From SIG622 sp045600125 (GTDB lineage: Bacteria > Bacillota > Clostridia > Oscillospirales > CAG-382), in the NCBI GenBank assembly GCA_045600125.1, contig JAZRXH010000019.1:1-22010 (forward strand): a stretch of DNA of 22,010 nt. Reading direction: 5' to 3'. The notes below the pieces were generated by a model. The model made no database searches, was not told where the DNA came from, and saw nothing but the letters and a program-made list of their open reading frames with translations. Below are positions 14,183-22,010 of the stretch, piece by piece; within the stretch, counting starts at the first letter, position 1; each line of letters opens with the position of its first letter. The position numbers and the translations under genes were made by a program.

Positions 14183-15421
14183 ATGGTCGTAATCGTTACA
14201 GACGCAAAATACCGTGCCTCGGTCGCCGCCATCCGCTCAATAGCGCTTGCGGGTCATGACGTTGTAGCCGTGCAGACGAAAACCGACGCAGGGCGTATCG
14301 TTCCCGCCTTTTCTTCAAGGCTTGTAAAGGAATCGTTCCTCCTTGAATGCTCTGTCAAGGACAAAGAGGAATACAAAAAGAGCCTTATCGGGCTTTGCCA
14401 AAAGTATTCAAATACAGATTCAAAAACGGACTCGGAAACGGAATCAAATACCGACGCAAATACCGACGCAAAGAGCGACGCAAAGCCCGTCCTCTTCCCC
14501 GTCGGCGCCGCAACGCTGTCGCTTCTTTCGGAAAACAGAGAGGAAATGAGCGCATTCTGTCATTTCGTCTGCGCTTCTCCGGATACGCTTTCGCTTGCAA
14601 ACGACAAGGACAGAATGGCAAAGGCGGCAAGGGAAGCCGGTATCGGTACGCCGAAAAACTATGAAAAAGCCGAAGACGTTCCGGAAGACGGCTTCCCCGT
14701 TATCGTAAAGCCGAAATGCGGCGAGAAGTTCGGACTTCGGGCAAAAGACCGCTATGCGATCGCAAAAAACAGAACAGAGCTTCTTGCGGCAGTCGCAAGG
14801 ATGAGCCGCTACGGCGGAAGCCCTGTCATTCAGGAAAAAATACAGGGCGACGGCATCGGCGTTTCGCTCCTTATGGCAGACGGAAAAGCCGTGAGCGCCA
14901 TCTGCCACCGGCGCATCCGGGAATATCCGCACTCCGGCGGTCCCAGCGCCTGCTGTGAGAGCTTCTGCGACGAAAAACTGGTGCGGATGTCCGAAAAACT
15001 CCTTGCCTCGATCGGTTTTGAAGGGATCGCCATGGTGGAATATAAGCTGAAAGGAAGCTATGACGAAATAATCGGAAATTCTTCCCTTTCGGAAAACGCC
15101 TTCTTTCTCGAGGTGAATCCCCGCATCTGGGGAAGTTTTGCCCTCACCTTCTGCGCCCGCTCGGCTTTTTCCGAGGATTACGTCAAGGTATCGGGCGGCG
15201 AGCTTCCGTCACATCCCCCGTGCGGCTATGAAACGGGCGTGCGTATGCGATACATTCTCAGCGATCTTGCCGCCATCGGTGATTATCTTGTCCACTTTGA
15301 ACGGAAGAAAGCCTTCGGCGGCATCCGGGATCTCTTCTCGAAAAACGTCTGTGACGGCATAAACGTCCACTTCGACAAAAAGCCGTTCCGGAAATATCTT
15401 CTGTCGAAAATAATTAAGTAA
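14183..15421 (+). CDS. ATP-grasp domain ligase with an inserted tetrapeptide repeat
   Basis: The 412 residues have an ATP-grasp fold: a Rossmann-like start (VVIVTDAKYRASVAAIRSIA), VIVKPKCGEKFGLRAK, VIQEKIQGDGIGVSLLM, the family pattern HRRIREYPHSGGPSACCES, and the metal-binding FFLEVNPRIWGS. The overall type is that of carboxylate-amine ligases close to the carbamoyl-phosphate-synthase-like ATP-grasp proteins found in surface-polysaccharide and secondary gene clusters; the substrate is unknown. Residues 77-100 are six copies of a [NKE][TS][DE][SA] unit, likely a flexible loop between the pre-ATP-grasp and central domains. The start has GGAG 12 bp before it. Only 27 bp separates it from the deacetylase, so they form an operon. 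The combination suggests modification of a glycan or glycopeptide; that is inference. Confidence 0.8.
   Translation: MVVIVTDAKYRASVAAIRSIALAGHDVVAVQTKTDAGRIVPAFSSRLVKESFLLECSVKDKEEYKKSLIGLCQKYSNTDSKTDSETESNTDANTDAKSDAKPVLFPVGAATLSLLSENREEMSAFCHFVCASPDTLSLANDKDRMAKAAREAGIGTPKNYEKAEDVPEDGFPVIVKPKCGEKFGLRAKDRYAIAKNRTELLAAVARMSRYGGSPVIQEKIQGDGIGVSLLMADGKAVSAICHRRIREYPHSGGPSACCESFCDEKLVRMSEKLLASIGFEGIAMVEYKLKGSYDEIIGNSSLSENAFFLEVNPRIWGSFALTFCARSAFSEDYVKVSGGELPSHPPCGYETGVRMRYILSDLAAIGDYLVHFERKKAFGGIRDLFSKNVCDGINVHFDKKPFRKYLLSKIIK
14411..14482 (+). repeat. Six tandem 12-bp units inside the ATP-grasp gene
   Basis: Six in-frame units of 12 bp, two of them identical (AATACCGACGCA at 14447 and 14459), the rest diverged. 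They encode NTDS, KTDS, ETES, NTDA, NTDA, KSDA. The identical neighbours point to recent slippage; because the unit is a multiple of three, copy number can vary without breaking the frame. Confidence 0.9.
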
Positions 15422-15448
15422 AGAGTAAACGAATAAGGAAGAAACGCC

Positions 15449-16723
15449 ATGTCGATGATCGTAAAACTCGGTAAAAAAGCAAAAGGAATACTGAAAAGCG
15501 CCGGATTCTTTGAAAAAGAGCACCGTGTCACCTACGTCCGCCGGGTCGAACGCATCCGGACGGATAAAAGGATATGCGCCATGACCTTTGACGACGGTCC
15601 CATGGCTCTGCCTGCCTCCCCCGACTCGCTCGGCGGCAAGTCCATGACGGCGCATCTTCTTGACACCTTCCGAAAATACGGCGCTCACGCCACCTTCGAC
15701 GTCATCGGCGATACGGGCGAAAACTATCCCGACGTGTGCGGGAAGGTCGGAGGTCCCGCCTGGGGCGGCACGGCGTTCGACCACTACCCGGATTTTGAAA
15801 AGGATTCTTTCGGCGGCGCCGTCCATGCCCCCGGGCTTGTCCGCCGGATGCTCGACGAAGGCCACGAGCTTTCCAATCACGGGTACCGGCATATCATCTT
15901 CGGGAAGAAGCCCTTCGTATACGGTAAACGGGAATACCTCGGAAGCCTCGACAAAACGGTGGAGGATCTCGAAAGACTGCACCGCTTTGTAAAAGAGAAT
16001 TTCGGCTATGAAATGAAGCTCTCCCGCCCGCCCCACTATGTGGACAGAATCGACCGGCATTTCACAAGCTATGACGCCTACGCACTCATGGGTTACACGT
16101 ACATGGCGGCTTCCTACGACGGCGGCGGCTGGCTCCCCTCCTCTGCGGAGGATGCCGAAAATGCCGAGGTTTCCGAAATGGCAGCACTTATTGAAAACAG
16201 ACTCGGGGAAGACCCCGACTTCTTCCGCGGACAGATCATCTTCCAGAAGGACGGGTACAACATGGCAAAGCGCACCCCCATTGCCTACGCCCTTGATGCG
16301 CAGCTCCGGCTCCTCACGGAATACGGCTATAAGGTCGTGCCCGTAGGCGAGCTTCTCGCCGAATCCCCCTTTGCGGACGTGGGACGGGAATGCGATATAT
16401 TCGAAAAGCTGGTATCCCTTTCAAAAGACAGAGCCGTCGCCTTCGACGACAACACGGTGCGCCTCGAAAAAACGATGACAAACTACGAGCTTGCCATGCT
16501 CCTTTGCCCGAAGGAGGTCGCCGTAAACGAGCGGATAGAGTCGATCAAGAAAACCGGGCGCTTCCTTTCCGAGTACGATGCGGCACTGCGCTATGCAAAG
16601 GAAAAAGGATACACCGCCAAAGACAAAAAGGGAAAAGACCCCGTCACGGTCTTCCCCGGCGGCAAAGAGAAGGCGCAGGGATATACAAGATACGAGGTAT
16701 ACGGGAATATCGAAACCAAATAA
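15449..16723 (+). CDS. NodB-type polysaccharide deacetylase with degenerate SLH-like tail
   Basis: The 424 residues include TFDDGP (46-51, with the base D48 and metal ligand D49), the metal-binding HGYRH (H144, H148; the usual second position S/T is G) and RPPHY (193-197), so this is a carbohydrate esterase family 4 protein that removes acetyl groups from amino sugars. Residues about 307-352 (FADVGRECDIFEKLVSL, then LEKTMTNYELAMLL) match the outline of a single SLH repeat, although many positions are changed. No signal peptide is visible, which is odd for a wall enzyme. The start has AAGGA 9 bp before it. It is the second gene of an operon with the ATP-grasp ligase and ends at a bidirectional terminator. 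Confidence 0.85.
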   Translation: MSMIVKLGKKAKGILKSAGFFEKEHRVTYVRRVERIRTDKRICAMTFDDGPMALPASPDSLGGKSMTAHLLDTFRKYGAHATFDVIGDTGENYPDVCGKVGGPAWGGTAFDHYPDFEKDSFGGAVHAPGLVRRMLDEGHELSNHGYRHIIFGKKPFVYGKREYLGSLDKTVEDLERLHRFVKENFGYEMKLSRPPHYVDRIDRHFTSYDAYALMGYTYMAASYDGGGWLPSSAEDAENAEVSEMAALIENRLGEDPDFFRGQIIFQKDGYNMAKRTPIAYALDAQLRLLTEYGYKVVPVGELLAESPFADVGRECDIFEKLVSLSKDRAVAFDDNTVRLEKTMTNYELAMLLCPKEVAVNERIESIKKTGRFLSEYDAALRYAKEKGYTAKDKKGKDPVTVFPGGKEKAQGYTRYEVYGNIETK

Positions 16724-16732
16724 ACGAGAAAT

Positions 16733-16766
16733 AAGGAGACAGTGCAGAACTGCCTCCTTCGTTTTT
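16733..16766 (+). terminator. Terminator between convergent genes
   Basis: AAGGAG (16733-16738) pairs with CTCCTT (16754-16759), then CAGT with ACTG inside, followed by CGTTTTTC. On the minus strand the stem is followed by ATTTCTCGTTT, so it may also end the MATE gene. Confidence 0.85.
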
Positions 16767-16769
16767 CAC

Positions 16770-18143
16770 TTATTTTCTCCCTTCCGCCATAACGTCCGCT
16801 CTCCGGAACAGCTTTTTCAGCACAAAGACGGCGGCAATGGCAAGGACGAGCTCCGCACAAAGCTGGGAATAGGAAAGTCCGTACAGCGGGAACAGCTTAT
16901 TCAGAATGACAAGCGCCGGGATCTCCAGCACCAGCTTCCGCAGGATGGCAAAGATGAGCGACTCCTTCCCCATCCCCACGGCCTGGAAAATGCCGACAGC
17001 CAGAAAGTCAAGAGCAAGGAACGGAAGACCGAGGCAGAAGCCGCGCAGAAATCTGCTTCCGTAGGCGACGATGGCTTCGTCCTTCATAAAGGATGCGACG
17101 ATATTTCCCGCAAAAATGAAATAGGCGCAGGAGGCGAGAACGATAAAGCTCATGGAAACGGCGGCGGTGAAGCGGACGGATCTTTTCATCCGTCCGGCAT
17201 TGCCCGAAGCATAATTATAGCCCACGAGCGGCATGATGCCCTGCCCGATGCCCATGGATATGTACATGGGCACCATGTTGATCTTGTGGGTGATGCCCAT
17301 GGCGGCGACCGCCGCAGTGTCAAAGGCGGCGGTGAAGTTGTTCAGCACCGTCATCCCCGTCACGTTCAGCAGGTTCTGAATGGCGGCAGGCACGCCCACG
17401 GCAAAGATGGCAGAGACGATCTCTTCAGAAAAGCAGAACTTTTTCGGCGAGATGCAGACGCAGGTGCTTTTCCTTGTCGCAAACAGCAGGATAAAGAAGT
17501 AAAGACACGCCGCACAGTTGGAAACAAAGGTGGCAAAGCCCGCTCCGGCGGCTCCCATGCCGAGACCCCACGGCATAATGAAGATCGGGTCGAGGATCAC
17601 GTTCAGAATGCAGCCGCTCACGGTGCCGAGGCTCGCATGGAGCGAATTTCCCTCCGCCCGCACAAGACTGCCGAGCACCACGTTGAGGATGGACGGCGCC
17701 GTACCGAGGGTGACCGTCCAGAAAAGATACCTTCCGGTGGCGTTCACGGTGTCGGCGTCCGCCCCGAGAAGAGCGAGAAGCTGCGGACGAAGGACGGTAC
17801 ATAAAAGCGAAAACAGAAGGGAGCTTGCCACGGCGCACCAGAAGCCGAACGCCGAGGTTCTTTTCACCTTCTCGTATTCGTGCTTTCCGAGGCACCGGCT
17901 CATATAGCTCGACGTTCCCACGCCGAACAGATTGTTCACGGCGTTGAAGGCAAGGAGCACCGGAGCGGCAAGGGTCACGGCGGCGGTCTGTACCGCATCG
18001 CCTGTAAGCCCCACGAAATACGTGTCGGCAAGGTTATAAAGAATCATCACGAGCGATCCCACCACCGTGGGCACGGCAAGGCTCGCCACCGCCTTCGGGA
18101 TCGGCATTTCTTCAAACAGATAGGTTTTCTTCTGGTCAGTCAT
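16770..18143 (-). CDS. MATE-family multidrug/drug-sodium antiporter
   Basis: The 457 residues form about twelve membrane helices in two similar halves, with the MATE pattern at the start (PIPKAVASLAVPTVVGSLVM, then ILYNLADTYFVGLTGDAVQTAA) and the mid-protein NVILDPIFI. MATE proteins export cationic drugs or metabolites using a sodium or proton gradient. The start at 18143 (MTDQKKTYLFEEMP) has GGAG 9 bp upstream; the extra 13 residues from 18182 would start in the region just after the terminator of the next gene upstream. It is convergent with the deacetylase. Substrate unknown. Confidence 0.93.
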   Translation of the reverse strand: MTDQKKTYLFEEMPIPKAVASLAVPTVVGSLVMILYNLADTYFVGLTGDAVQTAAVTLAAPVLLAFNAVNNLFGVGTSSYMSRCLGKHEYEKVKRTSAFGFWCAVASSLLFSLLCTVLRPQLLALLGADADTVNATGRYLFWTVTLGTAPSILNVVLGSLVRAEGNSLHASLGTVSGCILNVILDPIFIMPWGLGMGAAGAGFATFVSNCAACLYFFILLFATRKSTCVCISPKKFCFSEEIVSAIFAVGVPAAIQNLLNVTGMTVLNNFTAAFDTAAVAAMGITHKINMVPMYISMGIGQGIMPLVGYNYASGNAGRMKRSVRFTAAVSMSFIVLASCAYFIFAGNIVASFMKDEAIVAYGSRFLRGFCLGLPFLALDFLAVGIFQAVGMGKESLIFAILRKLVLEIPALVILNKLFPLYGLSYSQLCAELVLAIAAVFVLKKLFRRADVMAEGRK

Positions 18144-18183
18144 GGTTCGTTTCTCCGGATTAGAATAGTCAAAGCATGTCAAA

Positions 18184-18216
18184 ACAGCTCCCCGAGCACA
18201 AGACCCGGAGAGCTGT
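18184..18216 (-). terminator. Terminator of the SLH/beta-helix protein gene
   Basis: Minus strand: ACAGCTCTCCG (18216-18206) pairs with CGGGGAGCTGT (18194-18184), 11 bp with one G-T pair, followed by TTTT. It lies about 90 bp after the stop of the 1148-residue gene. A smaller repeat, TTCGGT/ACCGAA, sits between (18227-18242). Confidence 0.85.
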
Positions 18217-18303
18217 CTCTTGCTTGTTCGGTTTAGACCGAAAGGGTCAGCAAATCAAGCGGAATTTGTAAATTCAGACCTGTATTGCCTTCTGCCTTGC
18301 CGA

Positions 18304-21300
18304 TCAATAGTTGGGCGCTGCGGGCTCGTTGGGAACGAAGTATACCGTGTATTCGGTATCGCCCAGCTCCTTCTCGATGGCTTCGCCCACGTTGCCGCTG
18401 TACATGTAGGTCACCTGCGGAGCGCCGAACATGATGCCCTTGCGTCCGTAATGCTGAACGTAGGTGTTGTTCTTCAGGACGGGGAGCCACTGGCTGTACT
18501 GTGCGCCGATGTAGAGAAGGTTGCTTCTGCCTCTGTCGAAGACGTTGCCTTCGATGACGTAGTTGTCGGCTCTGTTGTAGCCGCCGCCCCGGATGTGTGC
18601 GTCGTTGCCCCGGTCGGGACGCTGCTGACCGAAGCCCATGCCGCAGCTGCGCAGGATGTTATCCTTTATGAGGATGTTTTCCATTCTTCTGACGGCATTC
18701 ACGTTATCCGAAGCGCTGTTAAAGTACTCGATGTTGTAAATGCACTTTTCGATGACGTTGTTGGTGTAGGTTACGTTCTTCATGACGCAGTCGTTTGTGC
18801 CGCCGTTGAACTGGTGGGTGATACCGGCGTCGTAGCACTGGTATACATAGCAGTTATCAATGAGGTAACCGTCGCAGGAGCCGAATATCTCCACGCCGTT
18901 GCCGTAACGGGTGATGCCGCTGCTGCCCTGGAAGGAGCCGCCGATGAAGCCGACCTCGCAGTTGGTGACGGTGAGCTTATTGGTGGAAGGAGCGCTGATA
19001 CCGTGCGCACCGCAGTACATGAAGCAGAGGTTGTCAACGGTAACGCCGCTGCCGCTGACACGGAGACCGTGAACGCCCCGGTTCAGCTCAACGGTGTCAT
19101 AAAGCTCGCCGGGGTTGCCCTCGTCAAGACGGTAATAAATCTGCTTTGAAACGGGATCGTGCCAGAAGAAGTTGTTTTCAAGGTCTTCGATGCCCTTGAA
19201 GGGAGTGCCGGTGGTGCGGTTGGTGATGCCGTCGGTGTCAACGACGACCTTCACGGCAAACCTCTCGCCCTCGTTCATGACGATGGTGCCCACGTCCTCG
19301 GTCACTCTTTCGTGATACTTATAGACGTTTGCGACCTCGGTCTTTTCCCATGCGGAGGCATAATTTGCGTTTTCGGGAGAAGCCGTGATGACCGGCTTTG
19401 CGCCTTCGCCGTAGGCGGAGTAGGTCACGCCTGCCTTGGCGGCGATGTTGCCCCGGAAGGTATCGCCCCGGCGGAAGAGAACGGCGTCGCCGCTGGCAAG
19501 CTTTGCGGAGCTTACCTTGTCGAGGGTCTTCCACGCCTTGTCGGGAGAAGTGCCTTCGTTCTCGTCGCTGCCGTCGGCGGATACGTAGTATGCCTTTCCG
19601 CTGTACTTTACGCTTGTTTCGGTGGCACGGATGGCGGCGATGCGCTCGGCGGTGACGGCGTCAAGGTCTTCGACGTATTTGATACCGTCCGAGAAGTCCT
19701 TGATCTCAAGACCTACCGTGCTGTCCCAGAGCTCCTTGCCGTCCTCGGCAATGCTCTTGATCTTATGACCGACGGAAGCCTCCATGACCTCGTAGAAAGC
19801 CCAGTGAGTGCTGTCGATGTCCTTGAATACGGTGGGAAGACGGAAAGGTATAGAGGAAGCGTCTACCCTTCTGCCGCTTGCATTGTTGATGACCTTCACC
19901 ACCTCGGCACGGCTGATGGTGTTGTCGGGCTTGAAGGAATAGGTACCGTCGCCGTTGTTGTAGCCGTTGATGATGCCCGCCTTGGCAGATGCCATGATCA
20001 CGTTGTATCTCGGATGGTTTTCGGCAACGTCGGTGAAGGAAGCTTGCTTATCGCCGCCGGACGTGAGGTTCATGTTGTAGATAAGCTCTACGAATTCGGC
20101 TCTGGTGATAGCCTTGTCGGGCAGGAATTCGCCGCTGTAGGCGCCGAGGAGCTTCTGCGATTCGCAGTAAGCGATGTACTTCCTGTACCATGCGTCCTCG
20201 GCAATATCGGTGAAGGAGGCGGTAAGATCCGTGGGAATCTTATACTCGCCGCCGGCAAGAAGACGGGCTGCGATGGTGCATGCCTCGGCTCTCGTCATGG
20301 TGCCCTCCGGCTTGAAGGTGCCGTCGGAGTAACCGTTGATATAGGTCTTATGGGAGCCCATGCCGGGCTTTTCCTTGAAGAAGTCAAGGGTGGCAACGAA
20401 TACCACGTCGTTTTCATCCAGAAGCTCGGTGCTCGTCTCGCCGAAGGGATATACGTAAGCCTGTCTGAACACGTGGTTCACGCCCTCGGCGAAAACAGAC
20501 TCGGCGCCGGAAAGGTCGATGGTCGCCACAGACCAGATGCCGATATCCATGGTCTCCTCGGATTCCGCATAATACGGACCCGTGAAGTGCTTGTCCGAGT
20601 CCTGCGAGAAGGTCATGACCTTGAAGCCGAGACGGAGGTCGGGACGGGGGTTTTCCGAAACGTACTTGTAGGTGACCTGCAGATACTTATACTTGTCAAG
20701 GTCAACGTTCGCCTTGGTGTATTCCCAGCCGTTGAGGGTGATGACCTCGTCCTTTTCTCTGTCCTTGGCGATGCCGACCTTGATGCTCTTGATGCCGTCC
20801 TCGGTCTCGGTCACGGCGGTAGCGGCATGACAGTAGTCATCGCCCTTCATGTAGTAGGAGGGATAAACGAGATTGATGGCGTCCTTGTCCACCTTTTCGT
20901 ATTCCCATTTCGCGGTGAAGGAACCGGAAAACTCGGGAACCTCGATAAAGTTTCCGTCCTCATATACCTTTCCGTCGTAGTCGAAGAGCCAGCCGACGAA
21001 CTTGGCTCCGTCCAGCGTATAGGGACACTTGGGAAGGTAGATCGCCTCGCCCGCCTTCGATACGACCGGCTCGGGGTTATTGCCCTTCGCCTTGATCTCT
21101 CCGGGATAGAACTGGAAGGAGAAGGTCATGTCGGGATTGGGGTTGGTCTTTGTCAGCACGATCTTTTCGATGTACATCACGTCCTTTTCGGACAGAAGAC
21201 TGCGGGAGGTTCTGCCGTAAGGATAGAAATGCAGCTGATGGAGGATATGGGTATCGTAAAGAACCGACAGCTTGGGCTTTGCGGCGGAGCCGATACAGAA

Positions 21301-21750
21301 GGTCACCGTGCTCCATTCCCCTGCCTTGACGGGCTCTACCGACTGCATGCTGACCGACTTGTTGAGAGCGCCGCCGTTGGTCATGAAGTCCATATTCATA
21401 TAGCCGAAGTAGCTGGGGTCGTCGGTGTCGTACTTGTAATAGACAACGGCGTAGTTGTAGCTGTCCAGATCGAATTCCTTCGAAGCAAGGTCCCAGGAGT
21501 CGAGGGAAATGGCATCATCCAGCGTCGAAGCGTCGTTGGGGACGATTTTGACGGCGGTCCTGCCGTCGATCTTGAAATTCTTCTCATAGGTGCAGGTGTC
21601 CCGGGAGTTCACAACGGCGTTGAGAATGCCGGAATAACCCAGCTCAAGACCGGTGACGGCGGCAAGAGAAGCGGTCATGCATGCCGAGGAGCCGACAAGA
21701 GCGGCTGTGAGAAGGCAGGACACGACCCGAGTGATTACCGTTTTTTTCAT
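18304..21750 (-). CDS. Large secreted SLH-domain protein with duplicated N-terminal module and beta-helix
   Basis: The 1148 residues begin with a signal peptide (MKKTVITRVVSCLLTAALVG). Residues about 80-200 and 335-460 are two related beta-rich modules: both contain a tryptophan start (LDSWDL / LNGWEY), YKY-type strands, a GEW/GIW turn, then YPYGRTS or YPFGETS and a DVM/DVV end; they look like carbohydrate-binding jelly-rolls. Between them, 210-285 is an InlB-type (Listeria-Bacteroides) repeat ending FTAKWEY. Three SLH repeats follow (about 466-500, 512-560, 571-630) with TRAE or SRAE motifs, and a fourth partial one (FKDIDSTHWAFYEVM). From 718 a right-handed parallel beta-helix begins (YYVSADGSDENEGTSPDKAW) and runs to the end. 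SLH repeats bind secondary wall polymers, so the protein is probably displayed on the wall with an end that binds or cuts a polysaccharide. No catalytic residues identified. Ribosome binding site AAAGGA is 8 bp upstream. Confidence 0.88.
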   Translation of the reverse strand: MKKTVITRVVSCLLTAALVGSSACMTASLAAVTGLELGYSGILNAVVNSRDTCTYEKNFKIDGRTAVKIVPNDASTLDDAISLDSWDLASKEFDLDSYNYAVVYYKYDTDDPSYFGYMNMDFMTNGGALNKSVSMQSVEPVKAGEWSTVTFCIGSAAKPKLSVLYDTHILHQLHFYPYGRTSRSLLSEKDVMYIEKIVLTKTNPNPDMTFSFQFYPGEIKAKGNNPEPVVSKAGEAIYLPKCPYTLDGAKFVGWLFDYDGKVYEDGNFIEVPEFSGSFTAKWEYEKVDKDAINLVYPSYYMKGDDYCHAATAVTETEDGIKSIKVGIAKDREKDEVITLNGWEYTKANVDLDKYKYLQVTYKYVSENPRPDLRLGFKVMTFSQDSDKHFTGPYYAESEETMDIGIWSVATIDLSGAESVFAEGVNHVFRQAYVYPFGETSTELLDENDVVFVATLDFFKEKPGMGSHKTYINGYSDGTFKPEGTMTRAEACTIAARLLAGGEYKIPTDLTASFTDIAEDAWYRKYIAYCESQKLLGAYSGEFLPDKAITRAEFVELIYNMNLTSGGDKQASFTDVAENHPRYNVIMASAKAGIINGYNNGDGTYSFKPDNTISRAEVVKVINNASGRRVDASSIPFRLPTVFKDIDSTHWAFYEVMEASVGHKIKSIAEDGKELWDSTVGLEIKDFSDGIKYVEDLDAVTAERIAAIRATETSVKYSGKAYYVSADGSDENEGTSPDKAWKTLDKVSSAKLASGDAVLFRRGDTFRGNIAAKAGVTYSAYGEGAKPVITASPENANYASAWEKTEVANVYKYHERVTEDVGTIVMNEGERFAVKVVVDTDGITNRTTGTPFKGIEDLENNFFWHDPVSKQIYYRLDEGNPGELYDTVELNRGVHGLRVSGSGVTVDNLCFMYCGAHGISAPSTNKLTVTNCEVGFIGGSFQGSSGITRYGNGVEIFGSCDGYLIDNCYVYQCYDAGITHQFNGGTNDCVMKNVTYTNNVIEKCIYNIEYFNSASDNVNAVRRMENILIKDNILRSCGMGFGQQRPDRGNDAHIRGGGYNRADNYVIEGNVFDRGRSNLLYIGAQYSQWLPVLKNNTYVQHYGRKGIMFGAPQVTYMYSGNVGEAIEKELGDTEYTVYFVPNEPAAPNY

Positions 21751-21815
21751 GGCGCATTCCTTTCTTTTTTAGGTGCCGGAAAAGGGCACCGGTTTGCAGT
21801 TTACACTACGTTATG

Positions 21816-21844
21816 ATTATAACATATCGCCGTGGAAAAATCAA
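21816..21844 (-). promoter_or_regulatory. Promoter of the SLH/beta-helix gene
   Basis: Minus strand TTGATT (21844-21839), 17-bp spacer, TATAAT (21821-21816) with upstream TGT (extended -10). A 6-bp hairpin, GGTGCC/GGCACC (21772-21790), lies in the untranslated leader just before the ribosome binding site. Confidence 0.8.
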
Positions 21845-21900
21845 GGACTTTCCGCTTGTCAGAATTTACATATAAATTGCAATATAAAGATTCCACAAAG

Positions 21901-22010
21901 TTAAGCAACCGAAATTTGTTTGATAAGCATATCAGAAGAAAGACCGTTAAGAGATCTTCTCGGATAGTTGTTGATCCAATGTTCAATCATCTTAATTCTC
22001 TCATGAGAGA
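21901..22010 (-). mobile_element. 3' end of a transposase gene, probably IS30 family
   Basis: The last 35 codons of a minus-strand frame are present, ending with TAA at 21901: IKMIEHWINNYPRRSLNGLS, then SDMLIKQISVA. The pattern INNYPRRSLNG resembles the end of IS30-type DDE transposases (INSYPRKSLGGxTPYEL). The rest lies outside the window, so the call is tentative, and pseudogene status cannot be judged. The element end probably falls between 21855 and 21900, in an AT-rich tract, just upstream of the -35 of the SLH/beta-helix gene. Confidence 0.55.

Noticed and set aside
19159..21816. 885-codon plus-strand open frame opposite the SLH/beta-helix gene
   Set aside because: Shadow of the real minus-strand gene caused by codon bias; no ribosome binding site or recognisable domain.

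Overview
The window looks like chromosome from a Gram-positive anaerobe of the class Clostridia, probably a gut or rumen Oscillospirales-type bacterium. The evidence is the combination of spoVG, the rplU-prp-rpmA order with a Prp-cleavable L27 extension, a DivIVA-like coiled-coil protein, S-layer homology (SLH) domains, a WYL regulator, and near-consensus sigma-A promoters of the low-GC Gram-positive type. The genus cannot be named from the sequence. No tRNA, rRNA, CRISPR array or phage module was seen.

Layout. (1) 1-1813, minus: an operon of a PHP-domain phosphoesterase followed by a GH39-like glycosidase that runs off the left edge. (2) 1835-4908: spoVG (minus) divergent from murC (plus), then an archaeal/fungal-type aspartate-semialdehyde dehydrogenase with a perfect TTGACA-N17-TATAAT promoter and a strong terminator. 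(3) 5113-8490: a carbohydrate locus in which a raffinose synthase/Sip1-type GH36-like enzyme (minus) and a probable beta-propeller glycosidase-like protein (plus) are transcribed divergently from a 265-bp region holding two promoters and two inverted repeats. (4) 8514-10595, minus: a secreted protein with a copper-amine-oxidase-N-like domain and an internally duplicated tail, and a WYL regulator whose natural start appears to be ATT and whose promoter carries a perfect palindrome at the start site. (5) 10657-13220, plus: a structured L21 leader, rplU, prp, rpmA, a terminator, then obgE. (6) 13295-16766, plus: a DivIVA-like protein, then an ATP-grasp ligase with an in-frame tetrapeptide repeat, then a NodB-type polysaccharide deacetylase with a degenerate SLH-like tail. 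(7) 16770-18143, minus: a MATE exporter. (8) 18184-21844, minus: a 1148-residue secreted protein with two related N-terminal modules, an InlB-type repeat, central SLH repeats and a parallel beta-helix. (9) 21901-22010, minus: the 3' end of an IS30-like transposase.

How the parts fit. Housekeeping blocks (cell wall, lysine/threonine precursor, ribosome and ribosome assembly) alternate with accessory carbohydrate and cell-surface genes. The least explained items are the ATP-grasp/deacetylase pair, the multi-domain surface protein, the ATT-started WYL regulator with its palindrome, and the two palindromes in the Sip1/propeller divergent promoter region. None proves a new system, but each can be tested. 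No intergenic stretch exceeds 300 bases.
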